Below, in pieces: positions 1-5,502 of a stretch of DNA of 37,579 bases. Source of the DNA: Vicinamibacteria bacterium (GTDB taxonomy: Bacteria; Acidobacteriota; Vicinamibacteria; Marinacidobacterales; SMYC01). The stretch lies in assembly GCA_035620555.1 (NCBI GenBank), contig DASPGQ010000770.1, forward strand, positions 1-37,579, given 5' to 3'. The notes beneath the pieces were generated by a model that saw nothing but the letters and a program-made list of their open reading frames with translations, was not told where the DNA came from and did not search any database. Position 1 is the stretch's first letter. The number at the start of each line of letters is the position of its first letter. The position numbers and the translations under genes were made by a program.

Positions 1-907
1 GCTCGATCCCATACACGTCCCGAAGAAGCGTGACCCCTCCGAACGCGGCGACGGGATCGTTGGCCGAAAGGACGACGGCGGTCAATACGTTCTTGATGTC
101 AGCGTCCTTCAAGATGCTCTGCACGCCGTAGGCGCCCATCAATCCGTCGCCGAGCTCGAACACGATCACATCCGGCGCGTCGCTCGCCAGGTCGGTGAGC
201 ATCGACTTCGCGAGAGACGCCGCATTACGGTCGGTCGTCGCCACGACGCCATAATCGGTGAAGATCCTCGTCTGGCGAGCCCCGGCGTCTTCCATCGAGA
301 GAACGTCTCGGAGAAGAGAAACGCCCGTCGCCTTGAACGCATCCACCAGGAAGCCGCGATGGCGCAGGCGGCTCACGATCGCCGACGCCGCGACGGTTTT
401 TCCGGAATCCATGCACGTGCCCGCCACGGCGATCACCGGGATCGCACCGACTTCCAGCCGAACGTCCGGTTGCAGTCTTCGAAAGCCCACCCGAGCGGGA
501 ACGCCGACGCGCTCGCCCAGGAACGGAAAGCTCAGCACGCACCCGAGAACGCGGCAGTCGAAAGGAGCGCCCCGACCCGGGTCGGCGCCGGTCAACCGGC
601 CCAACACGCCCCCGAGGTTGAGAAGCTGGATGACCTCACCGGTCTCGAGGCTTTCGGGAATCTCGCCGGAGTAGCCGAAGAGCGCCTCTCGGTGGCCGAG
701 CGCCCCCACGATGACATCACCGCGATTCACCGGCGCCATGCGGCCACTCGTGAGCTCGAGCGTGTTGTACACAGTCTTGGCCGTCAGCACTTCTGCCGCG
801 ATCAAGACTCCCTCCTCGCAGGGGATCTCGTCGCTGAGGCGCAACTCGGGCGCCAGCTCTGAGCCCCGGGCGACCGAGGCAATCTTGTCGGCAACGACCC
901 TTTTCAC
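1..907 (-). CDS. P-loop NTPase of the BioD/MobB/CobB type, unknown function (3' end outside window)
   Basis: About 302 codons are visible from a GTG at 907; the C-terminus runs off the left edge. The N-terminal 135 residues look like a beta-rich domain without a recognised family (e.g. the stretch NTLELTSGRMAPVNRGDVIV). Near residue 165 comes a P-loop of the dethiobiotin-synthetase pattern, AGTCMDSGKT (G-x5-GKT), followed by FKATGVSLLRD and later DVIVFELGDG, which resembles the Walker B-like strand of SIMIBI-class NTPases. The GTG start was chosen because translation is open from it and a good promoter ends just upstream; no Shine-Dalgarno sequence is seen. Known: such enzymes couple ATP/GTP to small-molecule or cofactor chemistry. 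Substrate is not deducible. It is not clearly BioD, because a separate N-terminal domain precedes the P-loop. Confidence 0.7.
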   Translation of the reverse strand, partial: MKRVVADKIASVARGSELAPELRLSDEIPCEEGVLIAAEVLTAKTVYNTLELTSGRMAPVNRGDVIVGALGHREALFGYSGEIPESLETGEVIQLLNLGGVLGRLTGADPGRGAPFDCRVLGCVLSFPFLGERVGVPARVGFRRLQPDVRLEVGAIPVIAVAGTCMDSGKTVAASAIVSRLRHRGFLVDAFKATGVSLLRDVLSMEDAGARQTRIFTDYGVVATTDRNAASLAKSMLTDLASDAPDVIVFELGDGLMGAYGVQSILKDADIKNVLTAVVLSANDPVAAFGGVTLLRDVYGIE

Positions 908-916
908 GTGTGCATA

Positions 917-946
917 ATTATTACACCAAGACGCATAAACAGTCAA
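917..946 (-). promoter_or_regulatory. Putative sigma70-type promoter of the P-loop NTPase gene
   Basis: On the minus strand TTGACT (941-946) is followed after 18 bp by AATAAT (917-922); each matches consensus at 5 of 6 positions. The expected transcription start falls within a few bases of the GTG at 907, so the transcript would have almost no leader. Confidence 0.5.
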
Positions 947-1056
947 AGAAACTTGCGGCGGTCGAGCCGTCTCTTCGACCTTCCAGATAGCCGGCCGCCG
1001 ACGCGCGCCCGAGCATCGCAACTCCCCACGAAAAGTGAAGTAACATACCCGCATCG

Positions 1057-1473
1057 ATGAGCACCTTGAGGACGTGGATTCTCGCCGCGTTGGCGGTGGG
1101 GGGAGTCGCACACTGCAGCAACCTTCCCGGAATCCCGTCTCTTCTCGGGGACGCCGAGCCCGACCTCGTTCCGCTTCCCGCAGCGGGGTTTTGTCAGTCG
1201 GGAGGATTGCTGGTCGTGACGGTTCGCAATCAGGGTGGCGGTGACGCGAACGCCACGACGACGTCCATTCGGTTCACGCGGGGGGCGCCGGCGGACGTTC
1301 CAACGCCGAGCGTCGCCGGCGGGAGAATCGCCATGCTCTCCCCGGTCGGAATCCCCCAGGAGTGCTTCGCTCCCGACTGCGTCGTCCAAGTCACCGTCGA
1401 TTCGCGGAACGACATCGCCGAGGCCGACGAGAACAACAACAGCGTCGAGGTGACCTGCCCTCCTCCCAGCTGA
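1057..1473 (+). CDS. Small secreted CARDB-domain protein
   Basis: 138 aa. The N-terminus (MSTLRTWILAALAVGGVAHC) is a signal peptide; the cysteine at its end could be lipidated, but the preceding VAH is not a good lipobox, so a soluble periplasmic or surface protein is equally likely. Residues 36-134 form one CARDB-type Ig-like adhesion module: PDLVPLP, LVVTVRNQGGGDA and the characteristic end EADENNNSVEV. Four cysteines in the mature part (e.g. in CFAPDC and at VTC) could form disulphides. CARDB domains are usually repeated inside large surface proteins; here a single module is the whole protein, so it may be a stand-alone binding domain. It precedes the Nudix gene by 12 bp on the same strand; a shared transcript is possible. 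Confidence 0.7.
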   Translation: MSTLRTWILAALAVGGVAHCSNLPGIPSLLGDAEPDLVPLPAAGFCQSGGLLVVTVRNQGGGDANATTTSIRFTRGAPADVPTPSVAGGRIAMLSPVGIPQECFAPDCVVQVTVDSRNDIAEADENNNSVEVTCPPPS

Positions 1474-1485
1474 GCCGATCAGCCC

Positions 1486-1974
1486 ATGAGGTTTCAAGAT
1501 ATCGACTGGGAAAACTGGCATGCCCAGGATCCGGCGACGCTGGTGTTCGTCATCCAGAACGGCTCGATGCTTCTCATCGAGAAGAAGAGGGGTCTGGGCG
1601 CGGGAAAGATCAACGCCCCCGGAGGAAGGCTCGAGCCTTACGAGCAGCCGATCGATGGTGCCGTCCGCGAGGCCGAGGAGGAGCTTCTCATTACACCGAG
1701 CGCTCTGACCCGAGTGGGCGAGAACCGATTCCAGTTCGTCGACGGCTACTCGATTCATGTCCACGTGTTTCGAGCGAGCGGCTACACCGGGGTACCCACC
1801 GAGACCGCCGAGGCCAAACCGTTGTGGGTCCCCCTGGACAAAATCCCCTTCGACGAGATGTGGGAGGACGACCGCCTCTGGGTTCCGCTCGTCGTTGCGG
1901 GAACCCGCTTCAGCGGCCGCTACCTCTTCGATGGCGACGCGATGCTGGGTCATGAGCTTCAGGTCTTGCGCTGA
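1486..1974 (+). CDS. Nudix hydrolase, MTH1/MutT-like oxidised-nucleotide pyrophosphatase
   Basis: 162 aa cytoplasmic enzyme. A complete Nudix box occupies residues 47-67: G47-x5-E53-x7-R61-E62-A-x-E65-E66, the Mg2+-binding catalytic helix. The region before it (LGAGKINAPGG) and the C-terminal stretch IPFDEMWEDDRLWVPL followed by F-x-G-x-x-F resemble the arrangement in the MTH1 (NUDT1) family, where the MWxDDxxWxPL segment forms the base-recognition pocket for 8-oxo-dGTP and 2-hydroxy-dATP. I therefore infer sanitation of oxidised purine nucleotides rather than general Nudix activity; the match is from memory of the family, not a search. The ATG follows the CARDB gene by 12 bp; the ribosome binding site is weak. 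Confidence 0.87.
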   Translation: MRFQDIDWENWHAQDPATLVFVIQNGSMLLIEKKRGLGAGKINAPGGRLEPYEQPIDGAVREAEEELLITPSALTRVGENRFQFVDGYSIHVHVFRASGYTGVPTETAEAKPLWVPLDKIPFDEMWEDDRLWVPLVVAGTRFSGRYLFDGDAMLGHELQVLR

Positions 1975-2012
1975 AGAAGCTTCCGCTCTTCCCGACGAGC
2001 TCGCCGATTACG

Positions 2013-2414
2013 CTACTCGACGCGACGAAGGAGGGTTCGGAGGGCCGGGCGCGAGAGCAGCGTGGGGACCATGGCATGGATCATCAGGACCCGCTGCCCC
2101 CGAACGGAATCGATAAAAGATCGTTCCTCCTCCTGGGTGCGGACGCGTTGAAGAGAACAGCCAGCAACTGGCATCTCCTCGGAGATCGAAGTTCGTATCG
2201 TCTCCAGAATTCCGAAACGATCGATCCAGCGAGCGTCGAAGCTCCGGAACGCGTCTTCCCGGATGTCGACGATCTCGATGCCCGAAATCGCTTCCCTCTC
2301 CTCGACATAGGCACGCCGCTCTTGCTCCGAGGCGGAGTCGGCGGCGAGCCTCAAAACCTCTTCCGCGAGCTCGGGAGCGAGGTCGAGCCAGATCGAACCG
2401 CTCTCGATATGCAT
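2013..2414 (-). CDS. Conserved-looking hypothetical protein
   Basis: 133 aa from ATG 2414, which has AAGGTG about 9 nt upstream. The reading frame stays open further upstream, but longer starts would overlap the divergent lipoprotein gene at 2491. The protein is acidic and mainly helical (LAPELAEEVLRLAADSASEQERRAYVEERE), then turns basic at the end (LSRPALRTLLRRVE). I see no signal peptide, membrane segment or known motif. It is convergent with the Nudix gene and divergent from the lipoprotein pair; neither gives a functional clue. Confidence 0.5.
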   Translation of the reverse strand: MHIESGSIWLDLAPELAEEVLRLAADSASEQERRAYVEEREAISGIEIVDIREDAFRSFDARWIDRFGILETIRTSISEEMPVAGCSLQRVRTQEEERSFIDSVRGQRVLMIHAMVPTLLSRPALRTLLRRVE

Positions 2415-2478
2415 CCTGGAGCACCTTGGAGTTTCACGAAGTAGAGCACGCTTCTTTCCGTCGACGCAAGTGCGAGGG

Positions 2479-2484
2479 TAGGAT
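2479..2484 (+). promoter_or_regulatory. -10-like element, 6 nt before the lipoprotein start
   Basis: TAGGAT (4 of 6 to consensus) is separated from ATG 2491 by exactly six bases and no Shine-Dalgarno sequence intervenes, fitting a leaderless transcript. No convincing -35 is seen. Confidence 0.3.
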
Positions 2485-2490
2485 GTCCGC

Positions 2491-3753
2491 ATGGTGCGAC
2501 CACGCCTGCTAGCATTCTTGACCCTGTCCCTGTTCCTCACCAGCTGCCGGAGGGGGGAACAACCAGATGGCACTGTCTCGGGCGCACGGATCGACTTTCT
2601 CGAGGAGATACCGATTGGCGAGCAACCTTCCTCTCCCCCGCCGTGGATCACGAACCTCGAGATCCACGATCTGGACGGCGATGGGCTACTCGACGTGGTG
2701 CTCTGCGACGCGACGTTGAATCAGGTCCGGTGGGTCCGCCAGACGGCTCCGGGAACGTTCGAAGAGCGGCAGGTAGGCTCGGTCGTCCTCGCCCCCGCTC
2801 ATGTCACGCCAAGCGATATCGATCGGGACGGCGACGTCGACCTCCTCGTCGCCGAGATGGGTCAGATTTACCCCAGCAATGCCAAAATCGGAGCCGTCAA
2901 CCTGTTCGAGAATACCGGCGGAGAGCGCTTCGAGCAAAGGATCTTGATTGATAACGTGGCCCGGGTCACCGACATCCAGCCGGGAGATTTCGACGGCGAC
3001 GGCGACATCGATCTGGCGGTCGCCCAGTTCGGCTATGACGACGGTGAAATTCGCTGGATGGAGAATCTCGGCGATTGGCGCTTCTCCAGCGAGCAGCTTC
3101 TGGACCTTCCCGGGACCATCCACGTTCCCGTGGCGGACATGGACGGCGACGGGGATCTGGACATCACCGCTGTCGTCTCGCAGACCTGGGAGCAGATTTA
3201 TGTATTCGAGAACGACGGGGCCGGGACGTTCACCGCCCACATCGTCTACGGGGCCACCAACGAAGACTTCGGAAGTAGCGGCATCTCTCTGGCGGACCTC
3301 GATCAGGACGGCGATCAGGACGTACTCTACACGAACGGGGACGCGTTCGACTACACCCCATCTCTTCCCCGTCCCTGGCACGGTGTCCAGTGGCTGGAGA
3401 ACCAGGGGGGGCTCACGTTCGAGTACCACGCACTCGGTCTGTTTCCCGGCGCCTTCTCCGCCCGAGCCCTCGACGTGGATCACGATTCCGATCTCGACGT
3501 CGTTGCGGTGAGCCTCTTTGCCGACTGGTCCGATCCCCTCGCGGCATCGATCGTCTGGTTCGAGAACGACGGTGAGCAACGGTTCACCAAGCGCGAGATC
3601 GCAACCGCCCCCACTCATCTCGTGGTGATCGACGACGGTGACCTCGACGCCGACGGTTGGACGGACGTCGTCACCGGAGGTCTCTATTCGCACGAGCCAT
3701 TCGACCGCCTGAGCCGCGTGACCTGGTGGCGCAATCGCTGGTCAGAACGTTGA
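2491..3753 (+). CDS. FG-GAP/VCBS-repeat beta-propeller lipoprotein
   Basis: 420 aa. A signal peptide ends in the lipobox LTSC (about residues 16-19), so the protein should be lipid-anchored in an outer or inner membrane. The rest is a run of about seven propeller blades, each with a calcium-binding loop: DLDGDGLLD, DIDRDGDVD, DFDGDGDID, DMDGDGDLD, DLDQDGDQD, DVDHDSDLD and DLDADGWTD. Seven repeats are typical of a closed integrin-like FG-GAP propeller. Repeats of this kind bind Ca2+ and usually serve adhesion or protein-protein interaction. The stop codon overlaps the TTG start of the next gene (TTGA), implying translational coupling, so it probably works with the TPR-cytochrome lipoprotein. 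Confidence 0.88.
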   Translation: MVRPRLLAFLTLSLFLTSCRRGEQPDGTVSGARIDFLEEIPIGEQPSSPPPWITNLEIHDLDGDGLLDVVLCDATLNQVRWVRQTAPGTFEERQVGSVVLAPAHVTPSDIDRDGDVDLLVAEMGQIYPSNAKIGAVNLFENTGGERFEQRILIDNVARVTDIQPGDFDGDGDIDLAVAQFGYDDGEIRWMENLGDWRFSSEQLLDLPGTIHVPVADMDGDGDLDITAVVSQTWEQIYVFENDGAGTFTAHIVYGATNEDFGSSGISLADLDQDGDQDVLYTNGDAFDYTPSLPRPWHGVQWLENQGGLTFEYHALGLFPGAFSARALDVDHDSDLDVVAVSLFADWSDPLAASIVWFENDGEQRFTKREIATAPTHLVVIDDGDLDADGWTDVVTGGLYSHEPFDRLSRVTWWRNRWSER

Positions 3754-4673
3754 AGCGGGTATTGGTGCTCGCGTCGGTCACGATGCTCGCCGGCTGCGGC
3801 GATGACCTCAGCTTGCCTGCTCTGCCCGCGTTCGCCAATCTGAACGCGGTCTCCGAAGAGCTCTTCCGCGCCGCCGACGCGCGGGCACGGGAGAGCCCCT
3901 CCGCCGAATCCTTCGGCTCGTTGGGGATGCTGTATCACGCCTACCGGTTTCTCGAAGAGGGGCGGGTGTGCTACGAGCTGGCTCGACGCAGCGATCCCGG
4001 GGACTTCAGGTGGATCTACTACGGGGCGATGCTCGAGAAAACCGGCTATCGATACGAAGCGAGCGAAACCCTGTTCATCCGGGCACTCGAGATGCGACCC
4101 GACGATGCCGAGCTCCTCGCCGAGCTGGGCGATCTCTACTTGATGTGGGCCCGCCCCGGAGACGCACGAGAGTCCTTGGAGAGATCGCTTCGCCTGGATC
4201 CTCTCCAACCCGTCGCCGCCCTCGGTAAGGCGAGACTCGCCATGCTCGAGGAGAAATGGAGCGAGATTCTGGCCATCCTGCTGCCGCTTCTCGATCGATT
4301 CCCTCGGCTTTCCCGGGGGCATCAGTTCCTCGCCGCGGCTTACGGTGCGCTCGGAGACGAGGAAAAACAGGAGACCCATCGGGTGGCGGGCGAGTACGGC
4401 TCTGCGGTGGAGAGTCCGCTGATGCGGGATCTCCACGAGCTCGCCGTGCCCGCCATCCTCAACGGCGACGCCTCGGCGGGCCCGGAGCTCCTGAAGACGA
4501 AATGCGCGCGTTGCCACGATCAGGAACGCATCATCGAACGCGACGCCGACCGGCTCTTTTGGGCGCGCACGGTGCGCCGTATGCAGCGCGAGGCGGGATG
4601 GCCGTGGCTCACCGACGACGAGGCGGCCGCACTCGTCGCGTTTCTTTCTACTCGTGCCGGAGAGTCGAGATAG
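3750..4673 (+). CDS. TPR lipoprotein with C-terminal single-haem cytochrome c domain
   Basis: 307 aa from TTG 3750. This start overlaps the previous stop and places a perfect signal peptide directly after it (LKRVLVLASVTMLAGC); a longer frame upstream would bury it. Residues about 40-235 are tetratricopeptide-like helical repeats (e.g. GMLYHAYRFLEEGRVCYELARRSDP, shown here only in part as AELLAELGDLYLM). The C-terminus carries a c-type haem site C252-A-R-C-H256 and a likely distal ligand M278 in RRMQREAG, followed by LTDDEAAALVAFL, typical of small cytochrome c domains. Inference: an anchored scaffold that accepts or donates electrons for a partner bound by the TPRs. The final eight codons and stop lie inside a 26-bp repeat that also forms the 3' end of the ADOP gene at 5477, so the original C-terminus may have been replaced. 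Confidence 0.83.
   Translation: MKRVLVLASVTMLAGCGDDLSLPALPAFANLNAVSEELFRAADARARESPSAESFGSLGMLYHAYRFLEEGRVCYELARRSDPGDFRWIYYGAMLEKTGYRYEASETLFIRALEMRPDDAELLAELGDLYLMWARPGDARESLERSLRLDPLQPVAALGKARLAMLEEKWSEILAILLPLLDRFPRLSRGHQFLAAAYGALGDEEKQETHRVAGEYGSAVESPLMRDLHELAVPAILNGDASAGPELLKTKCARCHDQERIIERDADRLFWARTVRRMQREAGWPWLTDDEAAALVAFLSTRAGESR
4648..4673. repeat. Left copy of 26-bp direct repeat flanking TA module 1
   Basis: 26 bp, identical at 25 positions to 5477-5502 and in the same orientation. The right copy is the last 26 bp of the ADOP permease gene, starting exactly at its stop codon; this left copy supplies the end and stop codon of the TPR-cytochrome gene. Read on the minus strand it still spells ISTLRHE-stop. 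Confidence 0.85.
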
Positions 4674-4690
4674 CCCACCGCGGCCAAACC

Positions 4691-4726
4691 TTGCGAATAA
4701 GGCCATGATGGTCTTATTATAAGGAC
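4691..4726 (+). promoter_or_regulatory. Promoter and palindromic operator of TA module 1
   Basis: TTGCGA (4691-4696), 18 bp, TATTAT (4715-4720), then six bases and ATG 4727. The expected start of transcription is the A of ATG, so the mRNA should be leaderless. An imperfect palindrome at 4696-4718 (AATAAG...CTTATT with CCAT/ATGG inside) covers the spacer and -10, the expected place for autorepression by the Phd-type antitoxin. Confidence 0.6.
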
Positions 4727-5017
4727 ATGAAGGCCATTAACGTCACCGAGCTCAAAGCCCACCTGAGCAAATACCTTAGGCTCGCCTCGCGCGGGGTGCG
4801 CATCGTGGTGAAGGATCGAGACGAGCCGATAGCACAGCTTGGCCCTCTTCAGGGGGGCGAGCTCACGTGGCGCGACCGGCTGGCACGAGAAGGTCGTCTG
4901 CGGCTCGGTACACAAGACTGGGCCGACCTCACGGTTACCAAAATCGAGCGAAGTATCGACATTCAAGCGTCTCTTCGCGCGGTGCGTGAGGATCCGCATG
5001 AAGTACATCGACGCTAG
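4727..5017 (+). CDS. Phd/YefM-family antitoxin (TA module 1)
   Basis: 96 aa. The N-terminal 50 residues match the Phd/YefM DNA-binding fold: MKAINVTELKAHLSKYLRLA, then RIVVKDRDEPIAQLGPL. The C-terminal half is charged and predicted to be flexible, as expected for the segment that wraps the toxin active site. It neutralises the PIN toxin encoded next and should repress its own promoter through the palindrome at 4696-4718. The toxin start overlaps its 3' end by 20 bp, giving translational coupling. The pair sits precisely between two 26-bp repeats, unlike an ordinary chromosomal operon. Confidence 0.88.
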   Translation: MKAINVTELKAHLSKYLRLASRGVRIVVKDRDEPIAQLGPLQGGELTWRDRLAREGRLRLGTQDWADLTVTKIERSIDIQASLRAVREDPHEVHRR

Positions 5018-5423
5018 CGTGGTTCTGCGGCTCTTGTTCGCGGAGCCGGGACCTACCGTTGTTCTTTCCGCCGGTGACCGGGCGGCGTCCTCGGAGCTCA
5101 TCGAGGTCGAGGCGTTCCGGGCGGTCGACCGCGAACGCCTGCTCGGAAACCTCGGCGATCGGGAAACGGCACTCAAGCGCAAGGAGTTGACCGAGCTTCT
5201 CGCCAAGCTCGACCTTGCCGCTATGGATCGCCCGGTGATCGAACGAGCGAAGAGCTCGTTCGCGATAAACGTGCGCGCGCTCGACGCGATCCACGTAGCC
5301 ACCGCGGAGATCCTGGCCGCGGAAGCCGAGGGCGAGCCGCTGGAGTTCTGGACGCACGACGATCGCCAGGCGACGGCGGCGCTGTCGCGCGGGCTGACGG
5401 TCTATGGAACCACGGCTTCGTGA
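4998..5423 (+). CDS. vapC: VapC-type PIN-domain ribonuclease toxin (TA module 1)
   Basis: 141 aa from ATG 4998. The four acidic residues of the PIN site can be followed: D5 in YIDASVVLRLL, E in SSELIEVEAFRA, D in VRALDAIHVATA and D in FWTHDDRQATAAL. PIN toxins use Mg2+/Mn2+ to cleave tRNA or rRNA and stop translation. Length is normal for VapC and no key residue is missing, so it is probably active when freed from antitoxin. ATG 4998 aligns with the usual M-x-Y-I-D start; the longer open frame upstream is only the antitoxin region read in another frame. Confidence 0.9.
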   Translation: MKYIDASVVLRLLFAEPGPTVVLSAGDRAASSELIEVEAFRAVDRERLLGNLGDRETALKRKELTELLAKLDLAAMDRPVIERAKSSFAINVRALDAIHVATAEILAAEAEGEPLEFWTHDDRQATAALSRGLTVYGTTAS

Positions 5424-5476
5424 AATCTCGCCCTCTCGTAAGCCGGGGATGCCTTGGGTCTCCTGATTGTCGCCTG

Positions 5477-5502
5477 CTACTCGTGCCGAAGAGTCGAGAT
5501 AG
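5477..5502. repeat. Right copy of 26-bp direct repeat flanking TA module 1
   Basis: Equals the last 26 bp of the ADOP permease gene (minus strand). It differs from 4648-4673 at one position. The bases outside the 26 bp differ on both sides, so the repeat has sharp borders. Confidence 0.85.

Noticed and set aside
943-1953. 336-codon minus-strand frame opposite the CARDB and Nudix genes
   Set aside because: It spans two well-supported plus-strand genes and has no motif of its own.
2686-3693. 335-codon minus-strand frame opposite the FG-GAP lipoprotein
   Set aside because: Its repeats only mirror the DxDxDG codons of the plus-strand propeller gene.
4648-5502. Interpretation of TA module 1 as an insertion sequence
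   Set aside because: No transposase and no terminal inverted repeats; the flanking 26-bp repeats are direct and match a gene end.
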